Shown: positions 37,730 through 47,483, counted from the first letter of the stretch. The stretch: DNA of 64,000 bases from Psychrobacter sp. Pi2-52 (GCF_904846705.1 NZ_CAJHBS010000014.1:20191-84190), one strand, 5' to 3'. The notes: generated by a model from the sequence alone, not told the origin. Translations and numbers: made by a program.

Positions 37730-38476
37730 TTATGCCTTCTCAAGCTCAGGGCGAGCCAGATCAATCGCTGATATAAGTGCTGACTCAAATTGACCTTCAT
37801 CAAATACAACCAATCCTGAGTGGGCACCGCAAAAATGACGACCATCACGCCATTTGTGTGCCAGCTCTACTGCCCAATCACAATAGTGCTTAGCTGCGTT
37901 TGGCTCAGCTTTGAGCGCTTTTTTGGTAGTAGGGTGTAAGCCTAGGTTAGGCTGCACGGCATTTATTAACTTGGAAGGGGGTATCTCAAAGGTATCATCG
38001 ATATAGATGCTTTGGCTAGCAGGATGATAGACCAATAAGGAGCTGGCATGCACCGTCTCGTCAGGTGAGATGTAATGGATGCCTTGAGGTATAGAGAATT
38101 TGATTTCAGGGTAGCGCGCAGCAACGGCATCGCTTTCGACCAAGTCGTCTGCCCAATTAACTTCAGGTACTTGTTTCGGATGTCGGCTACTGCCATAGAA
38201 TGTGGCTTGCGGAAAGTCTTTGGCCATTCGAGCACAGTGTACTGTATGAAACGGATGAACATTGAGGACAGCTTCGACATTTTGACCGTCATTGGTCAAT
38301 GCCATGACTTGCTGACGCACATCGCCAGTTAATGTATAGCTATCTAAGAATATAAATCGACCTGATGGTAGTCTTATGAGCGCACACTGGACACCAATAT
38401 CAAGGATACCGTTTTTGATAAATGATCCTCGAATACTCCAGAACCCTGCGCCCAAATCATACATTTCATCAGTCAT
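37730..38476 (-). CDS. Unrecognised protein, possible degenerate metallo-beta-lactamase fold (paralogue 2)
   Basis: 248 residues, co-linear with the preceding entry with no gaps seen, and around three quarters identical by eye; conserved blocks include LNVHPFHTV, MAKDFPQATFYGSSRH and WADDLVESDAVAARYPE. The two lie head to tail with about 130 bp between, a tandem duplication that has diverged, with both copies intact. The start is the ATG at 38476, with AAGGAG 8 bp upstream; a TTG one codon earlier is less likely. A MITE lies 57 bp upstream. Function not assigned. Confidence 0.75.
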   Translation of the reverse strand: MTDEMYDLGAGFWSIRGSFIKNGILDIGVQCALIRLPSGRFIFLDSYTLTGDVRQQVMALTNDGQNVEAVLNVHPFHTVHCARMAKDFPQATFYGSSRHPKQVPEVNWADDLVESDAVAARYPEIKFSIPQGIHYISPDETVHASSLLVYHPASQSIYIDDTFEIPPSKLINAVQPNLGLHPTTKKALKAEPNAAKHYCDWAVELAHKWRDGRHFCGAHSGLVVFDEGQFESALISAIDLARPELEKA

Positions 38477-38532
38477 CAATATTGCTCCTTAATTGTGCAT
38501 TTATTCAATCATCTTACTTGTTTGTAGCACCC

Positions 38533-38640
38533 TATAGTCGGTTCAATATAATTTGGATACAAGGAAGGCGAGTGAAAGTACTACAAGTTGTAGACTAAGC
38601 GAGCCTGACACCGTATCCAATCTATAAAGGATTGACTATA
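38533..38640 (+). mobile_element. MITE-like repeat, copy B (108 bp)
   Basis: Imperfect 28-bp terminal inverted repeats (21 of 28 positions match) start TATAGTC and end GGATAC on each strand. Same family as 4643-4749, in the opposite orientation. It fills much of the 307-bp gap between the paralogue pair and the esterase gene and carries no gene. Confidence 0.8.
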
Positions 38641-38786
38641 TGATTATTAATTTTTATGGCAGTAAAGTCTGTACTAAAAAAGATAGAAGCAATGTAAATG
38701 TGTAAAAATAAAAAAGAGTTGTTATTCAAATGTCATCATTAACAGTGAAAGCTGTTCTTCCTTTCGTAAGTAGATTAAAAAATAGC

Positions 38787-39731
38787 TTATAAACAGTCTT
38801 CGTAATCATAGGCTGAGATACGAGTATCGTCTTTGTAGCTGTCATTGCCACATAAGAATTTATCGAAACGGGTATCACCATTAATATAACGCTGCATCCA
38901 TGCGATAGCAGGCTTGCTCAATAGCTTTTCGTTAAAACGATGACTGGCACAGAAATGACTGCCGTTGTTAATCTCGACCTTCATTTTTGGACCGTCAGCT
39001 TTTTGATAAAAAGTATTGGTATATTTTTTATTCGGGGCGATACGGTCATTTTCACAAGCGATGAATAGAGCAGGCGTATTCATCGCACCATAGCTCGTAT
39101 CGTGATAGGGCGTTTGTGCAATGATGGCTTGCACCGTACTGCGCTCAGTTGCCAATCGTAGCGCACCGCCGCCGCCCATTGACCAGCCAATCGCGCCCAA
39201 ACGATTTTGATCTATCATATGACCTACTGTTTCATCAGCGATGAGATGATCGAGAGCCGCGCTCAATTGCTCAGCACGGCTATCTGGGTTATCGTAAATG
39301 GAGCTAGTATTAATAGTAATAACGACAAATCCCCAAGAGGCCAAACGCGGTCCCCACCATTTGATAGAAGATTCATAAGACACGTAACCTGGCACTACCG
39401 CGATACCACCTAGTAGACCACAGTTAGCAGTATCCGTTGGATAGTGTATGGTACCGCCACCAAAGCCATTGGCTGATTGGCGACTCACGTGCTTGGACTT
39501 TACAGAAAACGGACCGTTATCACGTGTTTTTGTGAGCTCAGTAGCAGTGATAGCGTCATCCTTTATACAGTCTACTGACGCTAGTGATTTTGTAGAGTTA
39601 AATGTCGGTACGACTGGATTAAGACCTTCAACCCTAGTTTCGGACGCAGTTACTTCTGCTACAGCCATCGTAGAGAAAACCAATGTACTCATCGCGATAA
39701 TAAGTTTTAAAAGCACCATATTTTTCATCAT
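38787..39731 (-). CDS. Secreted PETase/cutinase-like polyester esterase (family III lipase, Moraxella Lip1 type)
   Basis: 314 residues. Signal peptide (about 1-25, ending AVAEV), a linker of about 60 residues, then an alpha/beta hydrolase strikingly like Ideonella PETase: GFGGGTIHYPTD, AVVPGYVSYESSIKWWGPRL, GWSMGGGGA, FIACENDRIAPN, NNGSHFCASH. Proposed triad Ser184, Asp229, His259. Oxyanion Tyr116 and Met185 and Trp183 match PETase; the PETase Trp185 position is Tyr209 and its Ser238 position is Phe260. Cys226/Cys261 match the extra PETase disulfide, Cys294/Cys313 the common one; Cys55/Cys104 may form a third. Natural substrates probably lipids or polyesters such as cutin. Confidence 0.92.
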   Translation of the reverse strand: MMKNMVLLKLIIAMSTLVFSTMAVAEVTASETRVEGLNPVVPTFNSTKSLASVDCIKDDAITATELTKTRDNGPFSVKSKHVSRQSANGFGGGTIHYPTDTANCGLLGGIAVVPGYVSYESSIKWWGPRLASWGFVVITINTSSIYDNPDSRAEQLSAALDHLIADETVGHMIDQNRLGAIGWSMGGGGALRLATERSTVQAIIAQTPYHDTSYGAMNTPALFIACENDRIAPNKKYTNTFYQKADGPKMKVEINNGSHFCASHRFNEKLLSKPAIAWMQRYINGDTRFDKFLCGNDSYKDDTRISAYDYEDCL

Positions 39732-40216
39732 AGTAAATTGTATTCTAAAAGATTGTGTAGTCGTGCACGTCTCTAGGTTAGAAAAAATAGACGTAGGTAG
39801 TGATTGTTAACTGTCACTGTTATCAATCGTTAAAGTAGTTAAATGATTAACAAATGCGTCAACAGCATCTGACCATACTACCCTGTATATGCAATAAACG
39901 TAACGTTGATCATGACCTTGTGAGTCGAAAACTGTCTTTACCGTCTTAAGTCGAAATGTGATTCCTAGTCAAGTTTTTCTACGATAATCTCGAACCCAAA
40001 TAAAGAATCTATCAAGAGGCAATAACACTTTTAAACCTGAGTATATTGATGAATGTGCTACCATAATTGGCTTGTAATTATGATGAACATTTATCGTTTA
40101 ATAACGGTGCTTTTGCTTATACATTTAGCATAAATCACCTTTATTCCTCTCTACCATCCACGCCAGTGACGGTTATCATTTACAGTCATGGTATAACCAA
40201 TATAGTCAGATCCCCT
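39732..40216. other. Intergenic region between the esterase and MFS genes
   Basis: 485 bp, divergent promoters expected for the esterase and the MFS transporter. I see no clear promoter pair, hairpin or gene. The MFS frame is open from 40067 by a TTG, but that part does not look like protein of this family. Confidence 0.4.
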
Positions 40217-41446
40217 GTGAATAATTCTAAAGATCAGATTCAAGATATAACAGCTGTGCCACCAGTCACATCCAATCATTCAACGTCGTGGATATTGAAG
40301 CTCACAATTGGCCTGATAGGTATGTTTGCTTTTTTGCAAGTGTATTCTATTCAAGCGGTGCTACCGGTCATGATGGTGGACTTTGCTGCGACCGAAGTAC
40401 AGGCTGGTATGATCGTTGGTGCCACTGTGTTAGCCATTGCGATTATGTCACCATTTCTAGGCATGCTCTCAGATGCGGTCGGGCGCAAGTCGTTTATCGT
40501 TGGCGCTTTATTGTTTTTAGCGATACCAACAGCACTCATTGCCCAGAGCTCGAGCATTGAATGGGTCGGCATTTGGCGCTTCATGCAAGGATTGTCTGTA
40601 CCAGGTATTACGGTGGTGACGATTGCTTATATCGGTGAGGAGTTTGCGGGCCGGGCGATGACTGAGCTGATGTCCTTTTATGTGTCAGGATGCGTGCTTG
40701 GCGGCTTTATGGGTCGGTTCTTGCTTGGGCATTTGCATGAGCTGATTGGCTGGCGTCATGGTTACTATGTGATGACGGCAATGACCTTGCTAGGCGCGAT
40801 ATGGGTCAGCAAGATGCTACCATCGTCTCGTCACTTTGTGGCCAATCCTAATTTTCGCTCAGCGATACAGACGCTGGGTGAGCATGTCACCAATCGCTAT
40901 GTGGTAACAGCATGTCTGCTTGGCGCTTGCGTGCTGTTCTCCCTTGTAGGCTGCTTCACTTTTATCAATTTACATTTGGCAGATAAGCCTTATGAGCTTG
41001 GTACTGGTGCGCTCGCCAATATTTTTGCGGTATATTTGCTTGGTGTTATTATCACGCCATTATCTACGACATTGCTACGACGGTTCGGCTCAGCGCGTAC
41101 AGTACGGGTAGCTATCGTCGTATCTATGGTTGGATTGTTATTAACTTTGGTCACGCCATTATGGGGGGTGATTATAGGACTGGCTATTATGTCGTCAGGT
41201 GTATTTATCACGCAGTCGGCGACCATCAGCTATATCGCGGTCAATGTGAAAAAAGGCCGCTCATTAGCATCGGGTCTATATTATATGGGCTACTATACAG
41301 GCGGTACGCTAGGAGCATGGCTGGGTGGCATAGCTTATGCGCGAGGGCAGTGGTCTCTTACCGTATGGTTGTTATTATTTGTGCAGGTACTGGCGTTATT
41401 AATAGCCAGTTTTGGAATGATTAAAACCACAGTACGGGTAAAGTGA
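40217..41446 (+). CDS. MFS transporter (YnfM-like, DHA1 type)
   Basis: About 410 residues with 12 hydrophobic segments. The first is FAFLQVYSIQAVLPVMMVDF, and the loop motif GMLSDAVGRKSFIVG is the MFS signature A between helices 2 and 3. YnfM/AraJ-type members export sugars or drugs; no substrate can be named. The start is uncertain: the frame is open from a TTG at 40067, and I prefer the GTG at 40217 (VNNSKDQIQD), which leaves a cytoplasmic tail of about 35 residues, but no ribosome site supports either. No ATG occurs before helix 1. Confidence 0.82.
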   Translation: MNNSKDQIQDITAVPPVTSNHSTSWILKLTIGLIGMFAFLQVYSIQAVLPVMMVDFAATEVQAGMIVGATVLAIAIMSPFLGMLSDAVGRKSFIVGALLFLAIPTALIAQSSSIEWVGIWRFMQGLSVPGITVVTIAYIGEEFAGRAMTELMSFYVSGCVLGGFMGRFLLGHLHELIGWRHGYYVMTAMTLLGAIWVSKMLPSSRHFVANPNFRSAIQTLGEHVTNRYVVTACLLGACVLFSLVGCFTFINLHLADKPYELGTGALANIFAVYLLGVIITPLSTTLLRRFGSARTVRVAIVVSMVGLLLTLVTPLWGVIIGLAIMSSGVFITQSATISYIAVNVKKGRSLASGLYYMGYYTGGTLGAWLGGIAYARGQWSLTVWLLLFVQVLALLIASFGMIKTTVRVK

Positions 41447-41649
41447 TTGGCTGTATTATGTAGCATAGGTCTGGTCGGCCATCTTATGATACTTAATGTA
41501 AGACCGCTTTACACAGCGCCGCTTTTTTCTTACTATCAATAACGATGTTATTATAAAAATTAAAATGGTTAGCGCAGTAGATTTTATGCTGCTATTAACT
41601 TGATTGTTATTTATCCCTTATAAGTACAACAAACAAGGAAGTCAGTTCT

Positions 41650-43320
41650 ATGTCAAACATTTATCACAGTGCACCATCTGCCTACGATTATCCACTACTG
41701 GTCAAGCAATTATTAAGCCGTGCAAAAACGGTATCGCAAGATCAAGAGATTGTGTATGCGGACAAAAAGCGCCTGACTTACAAAGAGCTGTTTGAGCGTA
41801 TCAATCGCTTGGCCAATGTATTGGCAGACCTAAAGCTCGATGCAGGTGATGTGGTTGCCGTGATGGATTGGGACAGTCATCGCTATCTTGAGTCTTATTT
41901 TGCCGTGCCAATGTCAGAGTACGTTTTACAGACTGTCAATATCCGTCTATCGCCTGAAAAAATCCTTTATACCATCAACCATGCCAAGCCTAAAGTGCTG
42001 ATGCTCAACTCTGAGTTTGCGCCATTGGTTAAAGACTATCAGTTCGAGAACTCAAGTATTGAGCATATTATCTGGCTTGATGACAATGGTGTCACTGCTG
42101 AAGGTATCTTTGGTAGCAACCAAAGCCGTGTCACAGGCGAATATGAAGCGTTATTAGAAGCTGCTAATAGCGAATTTGATTTCCCAGATTTTGATGAAAA
42201 TACCATTGCGACGACCTTTTATACGTCAGGCACGACAGGTGATCCAAAAGGGGTTTTCTTTAGCCATCGTCAGCTAGTGCTACATACACTAGCAGAAGCG
42301 GCAACTTTGGGGATGCTGCCTGATAAGCAAGGCGTGAGCTATGGTGATGTCTATATGCCGATGACGCCAATGTTCCATGTGCATGCATGGGGTTTTCCGT
42401 TTACAGCAACCATGGTGGGTCTAAAGCAAGTCTATCCAGGTCGCTATGCGCCTGATACGTTGATGGACTTAATTGTCAATGAAAAGGTCAGTATCACCCA
42501 TTGTGTACCAACGATTTTGCAAATGGTACTCAAAGAAGCACAAGATCGCGATGCCAGCTTTAATGGTCTAAAAATGATTATTGGTGGCTCACGATTGACC
42601 GAAGGACTAGCCAAAACGGCCATGGCACAAGGCATTGAGGTCTATACAGGCTATGGTATGTCGGAGACAGCGCCGCTTATTAGTTTAACGGGCTTTAGTC
42701 TCGATGAGCCTGAAATGACTGAAGAAGAAGACATTGCCCGTCGTTGTATGACAGGTAAACCCGTACTTATGGTCGATGCTCAGGTATGGGGCGAAGGCAA
42801 CAAGTCAGTGGGAACTGGGCCAGAAAATACAGGTGAGCTGGTATTACGTGCGCCTTGGTTGACCCAAAGCTATCTCAAAAATGACGATGCTGGCAAAGAG
42901 CTATGGGAAAATGGCTATATGCATACCCAAGACATCGCCTACATACGTCCTGATGGCTATATCAAAATCACCGATCGCTTAAAGGACGTGATCAAATCAG
43001 GTGGTGAGTGGATTTCATCACTAGAGATTGAGACCATTTTATCACTACACCCGTCAGTGGCCGATGTGTCAGTGATTGGGGTGCGTGATAAGCAATGGGG
43101 CGAGCGTCCATTGGCTTTGGTGGTGCTAAAGCCTAATGCTAAGGATACTAGTGCTGATGATATCAAAGCGCTTGCAGAAAAAGCGGTAGAGCGCGGTATC
43201 ATTCCTAAGTATGGTGTGCCAAGCCAGTTTAAGTTCGTTGATGAGCTACCAAAAACCTCTGTTGGTAAACATGACAAAAAAGTCATGCGTGAGATGTATG
43301 CCAATCAAACTGAGATATAA
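41650..43320 (+). CDS. Medium/long-chain fatty acid--CoA ligase (AlkK/FadD-like)
   Basis: 556-residue AMP-forming acyl-CoA synthetase. FYTSGTTGDPKGVFFSHRQ is the P-loop, MFHVHAWGFPFT and YGMSETAPL the core motifs, DRLKDVIKSGGEWIS the hinge, and PKTSVGKHDKKV carries the catalytic Lys. It activates free fatty acids for beta-oxidation; the HVHAWGFP style is that of medium-chain enzymes such as AlkK. Ribosome site AAGGAAG before the ATG. It is the first gene of a run of acyl-CoA metabolism genes, but has its own terminator, so it is probably a separate unit. Confidence 0.9.
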   Translation: MSNIYHSAPSAYDYPLLVKQLLSRAKTVSQDQEIVYADKKRLTYKELFERINRLANVLADLKLDAGDVVAVMDWDSHRYLESYFAVPMSEYVLQTVNIRLSPEKILYTINHAKPKVLMLNSEFAPLVKDYQFENSSIEHIIWLDDNGVTAEGIFGSNQSRVTGEYEALLEAANSEFDFPDFDENTIATTFYTSGTTGDPKGVFFSHRQLVLHTLAEAATLGMLPDKQGVSYGDVYMPMTPMFHVHAWGFPFTATMVGLKQVYPGRYAPDTLMDLIVNEKVSITHCVPTILQMVLKEAQDRDASFNGLKMIIGGSRLTEGLAKTAMAQGIEVYTGYGMSETAPLISLTGFSLDEPEMTEEEDIARRCMTGKPVLMVDAQVWGEGNKSVGTGPENTGELVLRAPWLTQSYLKNDDAGKELWENGYMHTQDIAYIRPDGYIKITDRLKDVIKSGGEWISSLEIETILSLHPSVADVSVIGVRDKQWGERPLALVVLKPNAKDTSADDIKALAEKAVERGIIPKYGVPSQFKFVDELPKTSVGKHDKKVMREMYANQTEI

Positions 43321-43633
43321 TTAGTATTAGTTAAATGTTCAAATATTTGTATTCGTCAAAATGTAGCGCGTATTACACGCTTAATAGTTGACCTTTCCGA
43401 TAGGCTCTGCTACATTTTAAACCGATACATATCGTATCGGTTTTTTAATTCTGGCAAGGATGACCAGTATTTACTAAGACATGGTTTTTTATAGTTGAAG
43501 CATTTTAGAGTTGGTAACAGCCAATTGCACGCAGACAGTGCACCGTGCGAGGTGAGTACCGTGACAACTTATTGAGTGCCTTAACTACAAAATACTATTG
43601 CCTCATTTCTCGTTTATGCTAAGGACAGCTACT
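43321..43633. other. Intergenic region between fatty acid ligase and prpE genes
   Basis: 313 bp with the ligase terminator (43419-43446). The remainder, about 185 bp, should hold the prpE promoter; none was assigned. Confidence 0.4.
43419..43446 (+). terminator. Terminator of the fatty acid--CoA ligase gene
   Basis: AAACCGATAC-atatc-GTATCGGTTT hairpin followed by a T-run. Confidence 0.85.
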
Positions 43634-45655
43634 ATGAGCGACCATTCCCAATCCTCAGTTTCTACCCAAATGACAGACACGCCAAACTTCGCTGATATTT
43701 ATCAAGAGTCTATTACGGATCGAGAGCAGTTTTGGGCTGAGCAGGCGAAGCGTATCTATTGGCATAAAGAGCCTGAACAAATTCTAGATGACAGCAATCT
43801 GCCTTTTGCCAGATGGTTTGTCGGCGGTGAGACCAATCTTTGTTATAACTGTGTCGATCGTCATCTGGTAGACCGTGCAGAGCAAGATGCTTTTGTGTGG
43901 GTGTCATCAGAGATTAATCAAGAATTGATAGAAACCTTTCCAGCGGTCGTTGATTCGTTTAAAGATTTGGGCAATAACGTCGAGTTTTATACAGACTATA
44001 CCAAGCGTCGTCTAACTTATAATGACTTGTATAAAGAAGTTAATTATTTTGCCGATGTGCTACAGCGTCACGGTATTGGCAAGGGTGACCGTGTCATTAT
44101 CTATATGCCGATGATATTAGAAGCCGCTTACGCCATGCTGGCTTGTGCGCGTATTGGTGCCGTGCATTCAGTCGTGTTTGGTGGGTTTGCCGCCCATAAC
44201 TTGGCTATCCGTATGGATGATGCCGAAGCCAAAATGGTCATTACGGTGGATGCAGGGCTACGCGGCGGTAAGGTCGTCAATTATAAAAACCTAGTCAATC
44301 AAGGCGTCGAGCAAGCGACTGTCAAGCCAGAGCATGTGCTGGTGGTCAATCGCGGTATATTGCCATTTGAAACTAAAGCGATCGATGTTGATTATGCAAC
44401 CGAGCGTCGTCATAGCTGTGAGACCAATGCAGTCGTAGAGCCAGTTTGGCTTGAGTCAAATACCCCATCCTATTTGCTTTATACTTCTGGTACTACTGGC
44501 ACACCAAAAGGGGTGCAGCGCGATACAGGTGGTCATGCCGTCGCGCTGACGACGTCGATAGATTATGTCTATGACGGCAAGGCTGGCGAGACGTTCTGGG
44601 CGATATCTGATATTGGTTGGGCTGTCGGGCATTCTTATACGATCTATGCGCCGTTACTGGCGGGTATGACCAGTATTATGTATGAGGGCTTGCCGCATAT
44701 GCCAAACCCTGGTATCTGGTGGCGTATCGTTGAAGCTAACAAAGTTAACATTTTATTCACCGCACCCACAGGTGTGCGCATGCTCAAAAAACAAGACGAA
44801 AGCTGGATGACGCGTTACGATGTCTCTAGTGTGAAGTCGTTCTTTTTGGCAGGTGAGCCGCTTGATGAATCAACGGCTAGTTGGTTGACTCAGCATCTGG
44901 GCGTGCCAATTTTAGATCACTATTGGCAAACAGAGTCTGGTTGGCCAATCTTGAGCCATACACCAAAATTCAATCATAAGCCGCACAAGCAGGGGTCACC
45001 TGGTTACCCGATGTATGGCTATGAAGCGCATGTCATCAATGAGGAGACTGGCGATCCTTGTCAGGCTGGCGAAAAAGGATTGCTTGCAATTAAAGCACCA
45101 CTACCGCCTGGTTGTCTCACCACGGTATGGCGTAACGACGAGCGCTTTATTAGCAGCTACTTTGGTCTGTTTGATGGTCAGCAGTACTCAACCTCGGACT
45201 ATGCAGTGACAGATGAAGAGGGTTATTTCTACATCTTAGGGCGTACCGATGATGTGATTAACGTCGCAGGACATCGCATAGGCACGCAAGAGATTGAGGA
45301 GGCCATCAGTACGCATCCAGAGATGGCAGAGTGTGCTGTAGTAGGTATTCAAGACGAGTTAAAAGGTGAGCTACCTATTGCATTCTGTGTCCTAAAAGAT
45401 CAAACGCAAATTGAAACCACCGAAAACCGTTTCCGTATCGAGCAACAAGTGATAGGCGCTGTCGTCAAATCTTTGGGCGGCATTGCCCGACCAGCTGCTA
45501 TCTACTTCCCGCAGGCACTGCCAAAAACTCGCTCTGGTAAAATCTTACGTCGCTCAATTCGTGCTCTAGCGGAAAACCAACCGACAGGAGATATGTCAAC
45601 GCTTGATAACCCAACTGCTATTGATGCGATCAAGCAGGCGATGAAAGATTATTGA
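43634..45655 (+). CDS. prpE: Propionate--CoA ligase
   Basis: About 673 residues of the acetyl-CoA synthetase subfamily, closest to PrpE. NLCYNCVDRHL, the P-loop YTSGTTGTPKGVQRDTGGHA with the Arg-Asp-Thr typical of PrpE, ISDIGWAVGHSY, YWQTESGWPI, GRTDDVINVAGHRIGTQEIE and LPKTRSGKILRR with the acetylatable Lys are all present. It converts propionate, CoA and ATP to propionyl-CoA. The ATG at 43634 has AGGA 8 bp upstream; a TTG at 43598 merely extends the frame. Its product equals that of the valine pathway downstream. Confidence 0.92.
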   Translation: MSDHSQSSVSTQMTDTPNFADIYQESITDREQFWAEQAKRIYWHKEPEQILDDSNLPFARWFVGGETNLCYNCVDRHLVDRAEQDAFVWVSSEINQELIETFPAVVDSFKDLGNNVEFYTDYTKRRLTYNDLYKEVNYFADVLQRHGIGKGDRVIIYMPMILEAAYAMLACARIGAVHSVVFGGFAAHNLAIRMDDAEAKMVITVDAGLRGGKVVNYKNLVNQGVEQATVKPEHVLVVNRGILPFETKAIDVDYATERRHSCETNAVVEPVWLESNTPSYLLYTSGTTGTPKGVQRDTGGHAVALTTSIDYVYDGKAGETFWAISDIGWAVGHSYTIYAPLLAGMTSIMYEGLPHMPNPGIWWRIVEANKVNILFTAPTGVRMLKKQDESWMTRYDVSSVKSFFLAGEPLDESTASWLTQHLGVPILDHYWQTESGWPILSHTPKFNHKPHKQGSPGYPMYGYEAHVINEETGDPCQAGEKGLLAIKAPLPPGCLTTVWRNDERFISSYFGLFDGQQYSTSDYAVTDEEGYFYILGRTDDVINVAGHRIGTQEIEEAISTHPEMAECAVVGIQDELKGELPIAFCVLKDQTQIETTENRFRIEQQVIGAVVKSLGGIARPAAIYFPQALPKTRSGKILRRSIRALAENQPTGDMSTLDNPTAIDAIKQAMKDY

Positions 45656-45723
45656 TTGGTATAAATTAGCCTCATACAAAAATAGTGATGTTGTTCATCG
45701 CGTATCAAAGTCAGGTTAACTTC

Positions 45724-45755
45724 AAAAAGCTCATGAATCATCATGGGCTTTTTTG
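45724..45755 (+). terminator. Terminator of prpE
   Basis: AAAAAGCTCATGA / TCATGGGCTTTTTT hairpin with one G-T pair and a 4-nt loop. Confidence 0.82.
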
Positions 45756-45838
45756 TTTTTGTTATTTAAACAATTTTTATAAGAGCACGTGCTATTAAAA
45801 TAAACTTAGCAAAAATTTTGATAAAGCGCTTGACCGTA

Positions 45839-45886
45839 AAAATGATTTATTGTTATAGTCAATAACGATACAAAATAAATCATTTT
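45839..45886. promoter_or_regulatory. 48-bp nested dyad upstream of mmsA
   Basis: Outer arms AAAATGATTTATT (45839-45851) and its exact complement (45874-45886) enclose an inner GTTAT-agtca-ATAAC. It lies 112 bp before mmsA and is a candidate operator for the IclR regulator encoded at the far end of the cluster. Confidence 0.55.
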
Positions 45887-45998
45887 AAAATTCAGTTTTT
45901 AATAATGCTTTACAGACAAACACTCATCGCTTTTATTTTTCTAATAAATATATAGGTGCCGTCACACGGTACTCTCGCAAAAAAGATAAGGATATCTT

Positions 45999-47483
45999 AT
46001 GCACCACGTTCAACAGCTTATCAATGGTCAGTTCGTACAATCAAACACCGACGAATGGATTGATATCACTGATCCAGCGACGCAAGAAGTCATTGCCAAA
46101 GTGCCACAAACTACTAATGATGAGATTAACCAAGCTGTCGCAGCCGCACAGACTGCGTTTGAGACATGGCGCAAAACGCCAATCACCACGCGTGCGCGTA
46201 TCTTTTTAAAGTATCAGTCTCTGATTCGTGATCATATGGATGAGTTGGCAGAAATCTTGACCGCAGAGCAAGGAAAGACGATTGCTGATGCACGCGGTGA
46301 TGTGTTCCGCGGTTTAGAAGTAGTAGAGCATGCCGCTGGTATTGCCAATCTGCAAATCGGCGACTTTGTAGAAAATGTTGCGTCAGGGGTCGATACTTAT
46401 AGCATTTGGCAGCCACTCGGCGTTTGCGCTGGTATTACGCCATTTAACTTCCCAGCGATGATTCCGCTATGGATGTTCCCAATGGCGATTGCTACAGGTA
46501 ATACATTTATCCTAAAACCGTCTGAACAAGATCCGATGGTGACTATGCGTTTGGTAGAGCTAGCAATTGAAGCGGGCGTACCAGAAGGCGTGCTGAATGT
46601 GGTACATGGTGGTAAAGCAACCGTCGATGCTATCTGTGACCATCCAGATATCAAAGCGGTTTCTTTTGTAGGCTCTACTCATGTAGGCAAACACGTCTAT
46701 GAGCGTGCCAGTCAATCAGGTAAGCGTGCCCAGTGCATGATGGGTGCCAAAAACCATGGCGTTATCCTGCCAGATGCCAATAAAGAGCAAACGCTCAATC
46801 AGTTAGCAGGCGCAGCATTTGGTGCAGCTGGTCAGCGCTGTATGGCGCTGTCAGTCGTCGTACTAGTAGGCGCAGCTGGTGAGTGGATTGATGAGATTAA
46901 AGCAAAAGCAGAAAGCTTGGTCGTCTCAGCTGGCAAAAATGACAAAGATTTGGGGCCGTTGATTTCGCCTGCTGCGAAGGCCCGTGTCGAGCATTTGATT
47001 GGGACTGGGGTAGAAGAGGGCGCGAGCTTGATACTAGATGGTCGCGGAATTACCGTTGAAGGGTTCGAGAAAGGTAACTTCGTTGGCCCAACTATCTTTG
47101 ATAATGTCACAAGTGATATGCAAATTTATCAACAAGAAATCTTTGGTCCAGTACTATGTATTATGCGTGCTAACAGCTTGGACGAAGCGATTGCACTATT
47201 GAATGCCAATCCACATGGCAATGGTACGGCGATATTTACTCAGTCAGGGGCAGCTGCACATAAATTCCAGCAAGACATTCAAGTTGGTCAAATCGGTATT
47301 AATTTGCCAATCCCTGTGCCACTACCTATGTTCTCGTTCTCAGGTTCACGTGGCAGCAAGCTTGGTGACTTAGGTCCTTATGGTAAGCAAGCCGTACAGT
47401 TCTATACTCAGACAAAGACAGTGACTGCACGTTGGTTTGATGATGAAGCGAGCCGCGGTGTCAATACAACGATTTCAATGTAA
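45999..47483 (+). CDS. mmsA: CoA-acylating methylmalonate-semialdehyde dehydrogenase
   Basis: 494-residue aldehyde dehydrogenase superfamily member. It turns (S)-methylmalonate semialdehyde into propionyl-CoA with NAD+ and CoA in valine catabolism. [31 protein letters not shown] and catalytic Cys in [11 protein letters not shown] are present. At the usual general-base Glu position it reads MMGAKNHG, the Asn-containing sequence expected of this CoA-dependent subfamily. [19 protein letters not shown] near the end is also typical. AAGGA precedes the ATG. It begins the valine gene run. Confidence 0.94.
   Translation: MHHVQQLINGQFVQSNTDEWIDITDPATQEVIAKVPQTTNDEINQAVAAAQTAFETWRKTPITTRARIFLKYQSLIRDHMDELAEILTAEQGKTIADARGDVFRGLEVVEHAAGIANLQIGDFVENVASGVDTYSIWQPLGVCAGITPFNFPAMIPLWMFPMAIATGNTFILKPSEQDPMVTMRLVELAIEAGVPEGVLNVVHGGKATVDAICDHPDIKAVSFVGSTHVGKHVYERASQSGKRAQCMMGAKNHGVILPDANKEQTLNQLAGAAFGAAGQRCMALSVVVLVGAAGEWIDEIKAKAESLVVSAGKNDKDLGPLISPAAKARVEHLIGTGVEEGASLILDGRGITVEGFEKGNFVGPTIFDNVTSDMQIYQQEIFGPVLCIMRANSLDEAIALLNANPHGNGTAIFTQSGAAAHKFQQDIQVGQIGINLPIPVPLPMFSFSGSRGSKLGDLGPYGKQAVQFYTQTKTVTARWFDDEASRGVNTTISM

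Larger units (their letters stand above)
45656..45998. other. Regulatory gap upstream of mmsA
   Basis: 343 bp with the prpE terminator (45724-45755) and a large nested dyad (45839-45886) that probably belongs to the valine operon promoter region. Confidence 0.5.

Noticed and set aside
40067..40216. N-terminal extension of the MFS transporter from a TTG
   Set aside because: The extra 50 residues look like translated intergenic DNA and no ribosome site precedes the TTG; kept only as an uncertainty.
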